From Flavobacteriales bacterium UBA1694 (GTDB taxonomy: Bacteria > Bacteroidota > Bacteroidia > Flavobacteriales > Weeksellaceae), in contig DCJS01000006.1 of the NCBI GenBank assembly GCA_002319955.1, positions 51,500-100,264 on the forward strand: a DNA stretch of 48,765 nt. The letters run 5' to 3'. The notes below the pieces were generated by a model, which did not search any database, was not told where the DNA came from, and saw only the letters and a program-made list of their open reading frames with translations. Positions 1-7,197 of the stretch are shown here, piece by piece; position 1 is the first letter of the stretch; each line of letters opens with the position of its first letter. The translations under genes were made by a program, and so were the position numbers.

Positions 1-180
1 ATCATTAAGCCTACAGACGAAGCCTTATACAAGAATTTTGTTGACATGTTAGACGAAATGGCGATTACAAAAAGTGAACAATACGGTATTACCGATATTC
101 GCCCTTATGAGCAGGCCATTTACGATCAGAAGGTAGGCGAAAGTGCATCAAGTGCTGCGCCGGCTGAAGGTCAGCAATAA
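1..180 (+). CDS. exbD: ExbD/TolR-family biopolymer transport protein, C-terminal end
   Basis: The window opens inside this gene; the frame starting at base 1 is open for 59 codons and stops with TAA at 178-180. ExbD is the proton-motive stator subunit that, with ExbB, energises TonB from the inner membrane. Visible residues include IIKPTDEALYKNFVDMLDEM, typical of the periplasmic ExbD domain (a residue-by-residue Asp/Lys/Met-rich helix), followed by a short Ser/Ala/Gln-rich tail. TonB follows 26 bases downstream on the same strand, which supports the call more than the fragment itself does. The N-terminal membrane helix and its functional aspartate lie outside the window. Assignment to ExbD rather than TolR rests on the neighbouring tonB. 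Confidence 0.85.
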   Translation: MIKPTDEALYKNFVDMLDEMAITKSEQYGITDIRPYEQAIYDQKVGESASSAAPAEGQQ

Positions 181-206
181 TTATTTAATTGTAAATGAAT
201 ATTTAA

Positions 207-1049
207 ATGGCAGATGAAAATGTATACAAGGACAATCTAGGTTTAGATGAAATTGTATTTGAGAACAGAAATAAAACCTACGGTGCCTACAATCTTCGTA
301 AGATATACTCGAAAAATTTAACAAAAGCTTTCGTTTTAGGAACCGTTGTTTTCTGTGTGGGTACTATTACACCTTTCGTCGTCATGAAGATTAAGCAAAT
401 GAGTGCTGTTGAAAAAACAGAAGTTAATGCGAATCTTATTGACATTATCCCGGAAGAAACGATTATAGAGCAACCGAAAGAGGAAGAACCACCTCCCCCT
501 CCTCCTCCCCCAAAAGAGGAGCCTAAGATTGAAGTAATTCAAAATGTTGTGCCGGAGCCAAAAAGAGCTCCAAAAGTGGAGACACCTCCACCTCCAATCA
601 CAAAACAATTGGAAACGACAACTGGACTGCAAAATCAGGAAGGTGTGAAAGCTCCGAGCTATACGCCACCGCCGCCGCCGCCATCCACTGGGACGAAAGC
701 TGCCACGGTTGAAGCAAAGCCGGCGCCAAGTACAAATGAGATTTATGATGAGGTTGAACAGGGATCCGAGTTCCCTGGTGGAATCAACGCATTCCGTAAC
801 CGTGTAGGAAGTAGCTTCGATACTTCAGCAATGTCTGGAGACGAAGGAACTTTAAGAGCGGATGTTACCTTTGTTGTAGAACGAGATGGAACTTTAACTC
901 AAGTTAAAGCAACCGGTTCAAATTCTGACTTCAATAGAGAAGCAGAGAGAACGATCAAATCGATTCGAAACAAATGGAGACCAGCTAAAATCAACGGACA
1001 GACTGTTCGTTCAAGATTTAAGTTACCTTTAACAATGAATTTTGAGTAG
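207..1049 (+). CDS. tonB: Energy transducer TonB
   Basis: 280-residue TonB that carries energy from the ExbB-ExbD motor to outer-membrane TonB-dependent receptors. In order: a cytoplasmic N-terminus with the YGAYNLRK element common in Bacteroidota TonB proteins (about residues 25-32), a membrane helix at about 40-60, a long Pro/Glu/Lys-rich periplasm-spanning region at about 85-170 with runs of six and seven prolines, and a C-terminal TonB domain from about 185 ending RSRFKLPLTMNFE. The ATG at 207 lies 26 bases after the exbD stop, so the two are probably cotranscribed. A strong terminator starts 22 bases after the stop, marking the end of this transcription unit. Confidence 0.95.
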   Translation: MADENVYKDNLGLDEIVFENRNKTYGAYNLRKIYSKNLTKAFVLGTVVFCVGTITPFVVMKIKQMSAVEKTEVNANLIDIIPEETIIEQPKEEEPPPPPPPPKEEPKIEVIQNVVPEPKRAPKVETPPPPITKQLETTTGLQNQEGVKAPSYTPPPPPPSTGTKAATVEAKPAPSTNEIYDEVEQGSEFPGGINAFRNRVGSSFDTSAMSGDEGTLRADVTFVVERDGTLTQVKATGSNSDFNREAERTIKSIRNKWRPAKINGQTVRSRFKLPLTMNFE

Positions 1050-1070
1050 TCTCGACTAATAAATTTTGAA

Positions 1071-1099
1071 AAGAGAAGCACTGCTTCTCTTTTTTTTTT
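1071..1099 (+). terminator. Intrinsic terminator after tonB
   Basis: Arms AGAGAAGC and GCTTCTCT separated by ACT, followed by nine T's. It ends the exbD-tonB unit. An open frame could start at 1066 inside this hairpin, which argues that the next protein starts at 1114 instead. Confidence 0.9.
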
Positions 1100-1100
1100 A

Positions 1101-1108
1101 TATTTTTG
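1101..1108 (+). promoter_or_regulatory. -7 box TATTTTTG, leaderless spacing
   Basis: TATTTTTG matches the Bacteroidota -7 consensus TAnnTTTG. It abuts the T-tract of the tonB terminator and ends five bases before the ATG at 1114, so the transcript would begin at or next to the start codon. No clear -33 TTG is visible at the usual distance. Confidence 0.55.
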
Positions 1109-1113
1109 CTCCT

Positions 1114-1311
1114 ATGGTGTTTAAATGGCTTTCTTTTGCAACCGGACTTTGTTACGTTATTTTAGGCGTCTTTGTCATCGTATATAAGTTTTTTGTGATC
1201 TCTTTAGAACCGAACATCGCCTATGCGCTTGGGGCTATTTTGATTATTTATGGACTTTTTAGATCTTATAGAGGATTTCAAAAACTAAGAGGTATTAGTA
1301 ATGAGAAATAG
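1114..1311 (+). CDS. Small two-helix membrane protein, unknown function
   Basis: 65-residue protein with two hydrophobic segments (about residues 5-27 and 33-52) and a basic C-terminal tail rich in Arg and Lys, so probably inserted in the inner membrane with the tail inside. A longer frame begins at 1066, but its first 16 codons lie in the tonB terminator hairpin and T-tract; ATG 1114 directly after a TATTTTTG box is the better start. It overlaps the next gene by 11 bases, suggesting translational coupling to the PstS-like lipoprotein. I do not recognise a named family. Small proteins of this kind do sit between tonB and the binding-protein gene in related flavobacteria, so it is likely real. 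Confidence 0.75.
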   Translation: MVFKWLSFATGLCYVILGVFVIVYKFFVISLEPNIAYALGAILIIYGLFRSYRGFQKLRGISNEK

Positions 1312-2179
1312 TGCGTTAGTATTAGGACTGTTACTGCTCTTTCTTGGATGTTCGAAGGAGAAACCAGAGGCAGAGTCCCCGAGTAGTAATTACCACCTTG
1401 GTGAATTAACAATTTTAGCTGACGATTCTTTTAAAAGTGTTGCTGAGGCTCTTGGTGAGGTTTATTCTATGAACTATCCAGACACGCAGATTCGCGTGCA
1501 GGTACAGAAAGAAGATTTAGCGTTTCTTGATATTCTTAATGGGAAGGCAAAACTTGCCGTAATGTCCCGGATTTTAACCGAGAAGGAGGCTTTAGAATAC
1601 AAGCGTTTAGTGGGAATAGAGTACAAACCGGCATTTTTTGCAGCTGACGCCGTAGTGTTTGTTGTCGATAAGAATTCACCTCGTACGGAGATTTCACTTC
1701 AGGAGATTGAAGCCGAACTGCTTTCAGAGGAGAAAAATTTGATTTTTGATGGGACCAATTCAGGAAATTTAAATTTTGTTGCTCATCAACTCAATAAAGA
1801 TCCAAAGGACCTTAAATTTTCGACCATTAGTGGGAATGAAAACGTCATAACGGAATTAGCGAAGCATGGGAGTCGCATCGGGGTTATTAGTTTAAATACC
1901 ATTAGCCGTGAATATTCACCTAAGGCTCAGGAGCTAAAATCGATGGTGAAAATTCTTAAAGTAAACGACGGCAAAAATAGCCTACTCCCTAGTCCAAAAG
2001 CTCTGCAGAGTCAGGACTATCCGTTTACTCGCTTGATTTATTTATTAAGTGGGGAGAATACCTTTGGTATTGCCAATGGAGTTATGAGGTTTGCCTCCTC
2101 TCAAAAAGGGCAGATTGTAGTCAGTAAAGAAGGTCTACAACCTTATTTTATATTCAAACGTGAAGTGGAAATGAGGTAA
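1301..2179 (+). CDS. PstS-like substrate-binding lipoprotein
   Basis: 292-residue protein resembling the phosphate ABC-transporter binding protein PstS (periplasmic-binding-protein type 2 fold). A lipoprotein signal is visible: hydrophobic residues 5-15 then the lipobox ending in Cys17 (LFLGC), followed by Ser-Lys-Glu-Lys. The mature part has the expected alternating segments, including GELTILADDSFKSVAEALGE and a FDGTNSGNLNFVAHQL stretch corresponding to the ligand-binding/hinge area. No PstCAB permease or PhoU gene is beside it; it lies between TonB machinery and a TPR protein. A role in phosphate uptake is therefore not shown; a surface or periplasmic ligand-binding or accessory role with TonB is an alternative. 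Confidence 0.8.
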   Translation: MRNSALVLGLLLLFLGCSKEKPEAESPSSNYHLGELTILADDSFKSVAEALGEVYSMNYPDTQIRVQVQKEDLAFLDILNGKAKLAVMSRILTEKEALEYKRLVGIEYKPAFFAADAVVFVVDKNSPRTEISLQEIEAELLSEEKNLIFDGTNSGNLNFVAHQLNKDPKDLKFSTISGNENVITELAKHGSRIGVISLNTISREYSPKAQELKSMVKILKVNDGKNSLLPSPKALQSQDYPFTRLIYLLSGENTFGIANGVMRFASSQKGQIVVSKEGLQPYFIFKREVEMR

Positions 2180-2180
2180 C

Positions 2181-2206
2181 ACACAATTTTGGAACGGAAA
2201 TTGTGT
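2181..2206. repeat. Dyad symmetry before the TPR gene
   Basis: Nine-base arms ACACAATTT and AAATTGTGT with an eight-base spacer, starting just after the PstS-like stop codon. A run of T's occurs only at 2224-2232, 18 bases on, so this is not a standard terminator. It could be an operator or an mRNA hairpin attenuating read-through into the TPR gene. Confidence 0.5.
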
Positions 2207-2245
2207 AAATGAAATGAGAAACTTTTTTTTAAATTGAAATAGTAA

Positions 2246-3913
2246 ATGAAAAACATGATAGTATTAACGAAGAAGATTGCCATCGGGGCAAGTGTATTGC
2301 TAATGGCAAACATGGTTTTTGCCCAAACTCTTGAAGAAGGAATTGTTAATGTGGACAGCCACAAATACGCAAAAGCGAAAGAAATTTTTAATGCATTAAT
2401 TGCAAATGAGCCTGAGGAAGGAGATAATTACTTTTATTTAGGAAACTCCTATTTATCTCAGTTCGATCCTAGTTTTGAATCTGCCGAAGAATACTTTAAA
2501 AAGGGTCTTGAGGTTGATCGTAAAAGTATTTTAAATGAAATCGGTCTTGCTTCAATCAAAGTAGGAAAAGGCGATAAGTCTGGAATTGCTGCAATTCAAA
2601 AAGTAGTATCCGATTCTAAAGAACGGGATGCTGAGGTGCTTTACCGCGCTGCAGAAGCTTTAACTATGTTTGAGGTTTTAAATGCGCCTGATTTAGCAAT
2701 CAGTTACTTAAATAAAGCGATCGAAAGATCAAAAAGAGGCGTTCCTGCTAATTATTACTATGCACTTGGAGATGCTTATAGATTGAAGAAAGATCCAGGA
2801 AATGCAATGACCGCTTACGATAAAGCCTCTGCTGTTGCTAAGAACAAAGCGTCGGTTTTCACTAGAATGGCCACACTTTGGATGGCTGCGAACCAATGGC
2901 AGCAAGCAGAAACGAATATCAATAAAGCCCTTGCTGTAGATCCAACTTACGCGCCTGCCTATAAGGCCAGTGCTCAGTTTAACTACCGATTCAGAAACAA
3001 TGCGAAAGTGACTCAGAATCTGGTTGACTACACAAAATACGCTGATGACGATCCATACACGCAGTTAGAAATTGCAAAATTGTACTTCATCAACGACGAT
3101 TATGCAAAAGCGAAAGAGGTCTTAAACAAGATTTTTGATAAAGTTGAAGATCCAATTAAATTTAAATTGCGTGCCTATTTAGATTTCGGTGCCGATAATA
3201 ATATCGCTAGTGCACAGGAAAATTTAACCAAATTCGTAACAACAGTGAAAGATAAGTCTAGAATTCAGCCTGCTGATGAAGGACTACAAGGGTTATTGTT
3301 TGCCGCTGAAAGCGCGCAAACTGAGGATCCTGCATTGAAAGCAGAACTTTTGGCTAAAGCGAAGGCGAAAATTGCCATTGCCAAGAAAGCAGAAGATCAG
3401 ACTATGGACTGGGATGTGGAATTGATTAAAGCGCAAGGCGGTGGTGGTGCAAACCAAGCGGCTGCGGATTCAGGGCCAACTTCGCCTAAGATTCAAAGTC
3501 TTAAAGTGAAAGTCGCTAACAATCCACAAGATGCAGAATCTTTAGTTGCTCTTGGGGCAGCATATCAAGAAGTCCAAAACTGGGATGGGGCAGTCATTAC
3601 CTGGGATCGCATGATTGCGCTTTCTCCAGAGTGGGTGTACTCGTACTATGCAAAAGGCGCAGCCTACCAACAGTTAGGAAGCCATGAGCTTGCAGAGAGA
3701 TCGTATGAGAATTACATTAATCTGGTGCTCACTAAATCCCCGGAAGAGCAGGCGCAAAATAAGGAGACCTTATCTTATGCGTACTATTTGGTAGCATTCT
3801 ATAACCAAGACAAGGATATTGTAAAAGCGAAAGATTATGTGGCTAAAGCCGTCCAACTTAATCCAGCCTATCCAGATGCAGTTGCCCTTCAAACGGCGTT
3901 GTCATCAAAATAA
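2246..3913 (+). CDS. Secreted tetratricopeptide-repeat protein
   Basis: 555 residues with a signal peptide (about 1-27, ending VFAQ) and many TPR helices through the length, e.g. around residues 28-130, 165-260 and again at 430-550, where pairs such as YYAKGAAYQQLGSHELAERSY show the repeat pattern. A Gly/Ala-rich linker around residue 405 splits the two TPR blocks. TPR proteins scaffold protein-protein contacts; in the periplasm they often serve envelope assembly or TonB/uptake machinery. It is the last gene of the exbD-tonB-PstS-like cluster, with 66 bases of spacing from the previous gene. An alternative start three codons in is possible. Exact role unknown. Confidence 0.9.
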   Translation: MKNMIVLTKKIAIGASVLLMANMVFAQTLEEGIVNVDSHKYAKAKEIFNALIANEPEEGDNYFYLGNSYLSQFDPSFESAEEYFKKGLEVDRKSILNEIGLASIKVGKGDKSGIAAIQKVVSDSKERDAEVLYRAAEALTMFEVLNAPDLAISYLNKAIERSKRGVPANYYYALGDAYRLKKDPGNAMTAYDKASAVAKNKASVFTRMATLWMAANQWQQAETNINKALAVDPTYAPAYKASAQFNYRFRNNAKVTQNLVDYTKYADDDPYTQLEIAKLYFINDDYAKAKEVLNKIFDKVEDPIKFKLRAYLDFGADNNIASAQENLTKFVTTVKDKSRIQPADEGLQGLLFAAESAQTEDPALKAELLAKAKAKIAIAKKAEDQTMDWDVELIKAQGGGGANQAAADSGPTSPKIQSLKVKVANNPQDAESLVALGAAYQEVQNWDGAVITWDRMIALSPEWVYSYYAKGAAYQQLGSHELAERSYENYINLVLTKSPEEQAQNKETLSYAYYLVAFYNQDKDIVKAKDYVAKAVQLNPAYPDAVALQTALSSK

Positions 3914-3933
3914 ATAACTCGATCAACGAGATT

Positions 3934-3967
3934 ATCCCTTGCCATGTTGGTGAGGGATTTTTTTTTC
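3934..3967 (+). terminator. Intrinsic terminator after the TPR gene
   Basis: Arms ATCCCT and AGGGAT (3934-3939, 3953-3958), with further G-C pairs inside the loop, then a T-rich tail. Its tail touches the -7 box of bshB1. Confidence 0.8.
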
Positions 3968-3976
3968 TTAAATTTG
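3946..3976 (+). promoter_or_regulatory. bshB1 promoter, leaderless spacing
   Basis: TTG at 3946-3948, a 20-base spacer and TAAATTTG at 3969-3976; the ATG is four bases further on. The -33 element sits in the loop of the preceding terminator. No leader or ribosome-binding site can fit. Confidence 0.65.
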
Positions 3977-3980
3977 GCCA

Positions 3981-4700
3981 ATGAAAGTAGATGTTTTAGC
4001 TTTTGGAGCACACCCAGATGATGTGGAGCTCGGCTGTGGAGGAACCATTTCCAAGCTCATAGCAGACGGAAAAAAAGTAGCCATAGTAGATCTTACAAAA
4101 GGGGAATTAGGAACTCGTGGAACGGATCAGACGCGCGCCAAGGAAGCGAAACAGGCGGGTGATATCTTAGGTATTAGCGCACGTAGAAATTTAGGAATGC
4201 CCGATGGGTTTTTGCTTAATAGTCAAGCAAATCAACTAGAGATCGTTAAGATGCTTCGTCTATTTCAGCCTGAAATCGTCCTAGCGAATGCCGTAGAGGA
4301 TCGCCATCCAGACCATGCAAAAGGAGCCAAATTAGTATCTGATGCTTGTTTTCTCTCTGGTCTACCAAAAATTGAAACAAAGCTGGATGCAGAGGCTCAA
4401 AAACCATGGCGACCAAAGCACCTATTTAATTACATCCAATGGAAAGAAATTAAACCTGATTTCGTTATAGACATCAGTGAACAAATGGAAAAGAAAATTG
4501 AGGCCTGCCTCGCCTATAAAACGCAGTTTTTTGATCCAAATTCAAACGAACCCATGACGCCAATTGCGACAAAGGATTTTTTAGAAAGCCTTACGTATAG
4601 AGCTCAGAACCTGGGTCGGCTCTCAGGCTGTCAGTACGCTGAGGGTTTTACAAGCGAAAAAATGCTCGGCCTCAAAAATTTCGATAATATAGTTTTGTAA
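3981..4700 (+). CDS. bshB1: Bacillithiol biosynthesis deacetylase BshB1
   Basis: 239-residue zinc-dependent deacetylase of the PIG-L/LmbE family. In bacillithiol synthesis BshB removes the acetyl group from N-acetylglucosaminyl-malate before BshC adds cysteine. The metal-site motifs are present: AHPDDVE at residues 10-16 (His11, Asp13, Asp14) and HPDH at 109-112. Length and the GTRGTDQTRAKEAKQAGDIL region are typical of the BshB1 branch. bshA and bshC are not in the window. The gene has its own promoter with the -7 box four bases before the ATG, so it is probably translated from a leaderless mRNA. It stands alone before tRNA-His. Confidence 0.93.
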   Translation: MKVDVLAFGAHPDDVELGCGGTISKLIADGKKVAIVDLTKGELGTRGTDQTRAKEAKQAGDILGISARRNLGMPDGFLLNSQANQLEIVKMLRLFQPEIVLANAVEDRHPDHAKGAKLVSDACFLSGLPKIETKLDAEAQKPWRPKHLFNYIQWKEIKPDFVIDISEQMEKKIEACLAYKTQFFDPNSNEPMTPIATKDFLESLTYRAQNLGRLSGCQYAEGFTSEKMLGLKNFDNIVL

Positions 4701-4723
4701 TTCTCACAAAAGCATTATATTTG
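4695..4723 (+). promoter_or_regulatory. tRNA-His promoter
   Basis: TTG at 4695-4697, an 18-base spacer and TATATTTG at 4716-4723. The tRNA begins 12 bases after the box. It overlaps the end of bshB1. Confidence 0.7.
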
Positions 4724-4735
4724 CACCCACAAAAC

Positions 4736-4810
<75 letters not shown>

Positions 4811-4812
4811 CA

Positions 4813-4844
4813 AAAAAAGCGTACTGAATTCAGTACGCTTTTTA
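4813..4844. terminator. Bidirectional terminator between tRNA-His and the DUF3276 gene
   Basis: Perfect palindrome with GCGTACTGAATTCAGTACGC at its core, flanked by A's on the left and T's on the right, so it can end transcription from both sides. Confidence 0.92.
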
Positions 4845-4884
4845 TTTTTCATCCTCTTTTCAGAGTTTTGCAAGGATTAGCTGC

Positions 4885-5220
4885 TTAGAGCTCTTCGTCG
4901 GTATCTATTGTATAAGAACGGGCTTTGAAATCTTTATCGTGACGGTCTGAAATAACATCCTCACCTTTCTCCCCAATAATGAAATCAGTTGATTCTGAAA
5001 ACATCTCTTCAAACGCTTTGAAATCTTCTTTATAGAGGTATATCTTGTGTTTTTCGAAGCTTGCCTCACCGTTTTCACCAAAATTCTTTTTGCTTTCTGT
5101 AATCGTGAGATAGTAGTCTCCCGCTTTGGTTTCCCGTACGTCAAAAAAGTACGTTCTTCTTCCCGCCTTTAAAACTTTTGTGAATATTTCATTCTCGTGG
5201 CGCTCCTTGTAATCACTCAT
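4885..5220 (-). CDS. DUF3276 / PUR-like nucleic-acid-binding protein
   Basis: 111-residue protein of the DUF3276 family, which is structurally related to the PUR repeat of Pur-alpha and contains single-strand DNA/RNA-binding members (Borrelia BpuR). The domain fills the protein: strands such as RRTYFFDVRETKAGDYYLTITESKK (interrupted here) and a helix KEDFKAFEEMFSE (about residues 68-80). The tail is acidic. The frame can be extended two codons to a TTG at 5226, but ATG 5220 (MSDYKERHENE) is the usual family start. A TATATTTG box lies 32 bases upstream. A role as an RNA- or DNA-binding regulator is inference from the family. Confidence 0.9.
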   Translation of the reverse strand: MSDYKERHENEIFTKVLKAGRRTYFFDVRETKAGDYYLTITESKKNFGENGEASFEKHKIYLYKEDFKAFEEMFSESTDFIIGEKGEDVISDRHDKDFKARSYTIDTDEEL

Positions 5221-5252
5221 TGTCAAATGTTTTATTTATAGATGTAATGGAA

Positions 5253-5281
5253 CAAATATAAAAGAAATCTTTTAATCTCAA
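5253..5281 (-). promoter_or_regulatory. Promoter of the DUF3276 gene
   Basis: On the minus strand: TTG (5281-5279), an 18-base spacer, TATATTTG (5260-5253). This is the same spacing as the tRNA-His promoter facing it. Confidence 0.65.
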
Positions 5282-5335
5282 AATTTTTTTTTCACCCTCG
5301 GCAGGCGCTTTTAAAGTCGGTCTGAATTGCAATTG

Positions 5336-6997
5336 TTACGAAATCCCTGGGGGATCTACAGGCGTAAGATTCAAAATGTGATCGGCGCGTCTGGCACTGC
5401 TTTCACGGTGGGTGATGATAATGGACGTACAGTTCTGTAGGTCGCTTTCAAGGTTTTGCAAGATGTTCTCTTCCGTTTCGGTATCGAGTGCCGAGAGTGA
5501 GTCATCAAAAATTAGGATTTCGGGCTCTTTGATTAGAGCTCTGGCAATGCAGATTCTTTGTTTCTGACCTCCTGAAAGCATCACGCCACGTTCTCCAACG
5601 AGTGTTTCGTATTGTTCTTTGAATCCCATAATGTTTCTATGGACGTCCGCTTTTTTGGCAAAACGTTGCACTTGTTCCTTGGTTGGGTGGTCTACTGCAA
5701 AACCAATATTATTGAATATAGTGTCAGAGAATAAGTAGCTCTCCTGTGGAATAAGCCCAATTTGTTCTCGGTAATTAAATAAGTTGTGCTCCTTTAAGTC
5801 GATTCCATCGATGTAGATGGCTCCTTCACTCGGGTCAATTAAGCGCGCCAGCAAAAGTGCAATGGTTGTTTTTCCGCTCCCTGTTTTGCCCATTATAGCG
5901 AGAGATTCCCCAGGCTTTACAGTAAATGAAAGGTTTGATAAAGCTTGAATGCCTGTGTTTGGATACGTGTAGGACACGTTTCTAAATTCAATTTGTCCTC
6001 TAATCGGATACGTCTGGTTATTGTGGTTTGTGATTTCCGATTTCTTTTCAAGGAATTCATTAATCCGGCTCATTGAAGCGGCTGCTCTTTGGTTTACAGA
6101 AACCACCCAACCGACCATCGAAAACGGCCAGATTAGAATGTTAATGTAGAGAAAGAAGTCTGCGATTTTCCCAACGGTAATCTCCCCTGCAAGGTATTTT
6201 TGTCCGCCAATAAGTAGGATAACGACATTAAGTAAGCCAATCACGAGCAGGATAATGGTGAAAAAATACGCCTCTGTCTTCGCTAAATCTAAAGCCTTGT
6301 CCTGATAATCTTTTACTTTGACTCCGTATTTTTGATCAATGTATTTTTCTTTAGCAAAGTATTTAACCACTCGAATTCCAGAAAAGCTATCTTGAACAAA
6401 GGTCGAAATAGCCGACTGGCTTTTCTGCATTATTTTTGATTTCTTATTGATAATGGAACTTACCTTGTAAATAACCACAGAAAGGATCGGTAGGGGAATA
6501 AGAGTCCATAAGGTCATTTGGACATCCGTTCGTAACATATAGATACTGGTAATGACAAGGAGTACCAATAAATTTACAACGTACATGACCCCAGGGCCTA
6601 AATACATCCGCACGGCCACAACATCTTCACTAAGACGGTTCATTAAATCGCCTATAGTGGAATTTTTAAAATCGGTTAAAGACCAGTCTTGGTAGTGGCG
6701 GTAGATCTTATTTTTAAGTTCAAATTCAATTCGTCTTGAGGAAACAATGATGGTCTGACGCATCATGAATGTGAAAAGGCCTGTTAGTAAAGAGGAGCCC
6801 ACAATAATGGCCACGTAATAAAGAACCTGTTTGTTAAAACCTAAGTTGCCAGAGCCTGAAATTTCATCGACGGATTTTCCGACAAATTGGACTTTGTAGA
6901 TGTTAAAGAAGTTACTGGCTATGATGAAGAGAAAGCCCCAAAGCAGAAGCACTCGGTGCTTCCAGAAATAGGTGTTTAGGGTTTTTAGTGCATTCAT
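5336..6997 (-). CDS. ABC half-transporter (MdlA/YheI-like), C-terminally short
   Basis: 553 residues counted from ATG 6997 (MNALKTLNTYF); a longer frame to 7063 runs through the promoter boxes and is unlikely. Fused design: six membrane helices in about residues 1-315, then a nucleotide-binding domain with Walker A GKTGSGKTT (370-378), signature LSGGQ (474-478), Walker B ending FDD (Asp498-Asp499) and switch His530. Two oddities: the residue after the Walker B aspartate is Asp, not the catalytic Glu (seen in one half of MdlAB/BmrCD-type heterodimers), and the protein ends only 23 residues after the switch histidine, about 25 short of the family norm. It probably exports lipids or hydrophobic compounds, perhaps as a heterodimer; no partner is in the window. 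Confidence 0.9.
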   Translation of the reverse strand: MNALKTLNTYFWKHRVLLLWGFLFIIASNFFNIYKVQFVGKSVDEISGSGNLGFNKQVLYYVAIIVGSSLLTGLFTFMMRQTIIVSSRRIEFELKNKIYRHYQDWSLTDFKNSTIGDLMNRLSEDVVAVRMYLGPGVMYVVNLLVLLVITSIYMLRTDVQMTLWTLIPLPILSVVIYKVSSIINKKSKIMQKSQSAISTFVQDSFSGIRVVKYFAKEKYIDQKYGVKVKDYQDKALDLAKTEAYFFTIILLVIGLLNVVILLIGGQKYLAGEITVGKIADFFLYINILIWPFSMVGWVVSVNQRAAASMSRINEFLEKKSEITNHNNQTYPIRGQIEFRNVSYTYPNTGIQALSNLSFTVKPGESLAIMGKTGSGKTTIALLLARLIDPSEGAIYIDGIDLKEHNLFNYREQIGLIPQESYLFSDTIFNNIGFAVDHPTKEQVQRFAKKADVHRNIMGFKEQYETLVGERGVMLSGGQKQRICIARALIKEPEILIFDDSLSALDTETEENILQNLESDLQNCTSIIITHRESSARRADHILNLTPVDPPGIS

Positions 6998-7019
6998 TAA
7001 GTTGGCCTCTTTAGCTAGG

Positions 7020-7037
7020 CAAAAATAAACAAAAATA
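7020..7037 (-). promoter_or_regulatory. Tandem -7 boxes for the ABC transporter
   Basis: Two copies of TATTTTTG on the minus strand, at 7027-7020 and 7037-7030, ten bases apart. The nearer one is 22 bases before the ATG at 6997. Either could direct transcription. Confidence 0.5.
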
Positions 7038-7170
7038 AATGGTTCCTCACAGGATCTCTTCAATTTTAGTCGAATGTAGAAAGGGGAAAAGTACTAGTAT
7101 TGGGGTTATTTGTCAAATAGACTCTAGGGATTTACTGAACGAAAGACCGATAGAATCCGCTTCTTTTTTC

Positions 7171-7178
7171 TATCTTTG
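7171..7178 (+). promoter_or_regulatory. -7 box of nusB
   Basis: TATCTTTG, 19 bases before the nusB ATG. No clear -33 element at the usual spacing. Confidence 0.55.
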
Positions 7179-7197
7179 CAAATTAAAAGTTCTTTGA

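Noticed and set aside
1066..1113. Upstream extension of the small membrane protein
   Set aside because: These bases form the tonB terminator hairpin and T-tract, so the start is placed at 1114.
5300..5336. Frameshift as reason for the short ABC transporter end
   Set aside because: Reading the other two frames downstream does not give the missing family segment, so I report truncation and not a frameshift.
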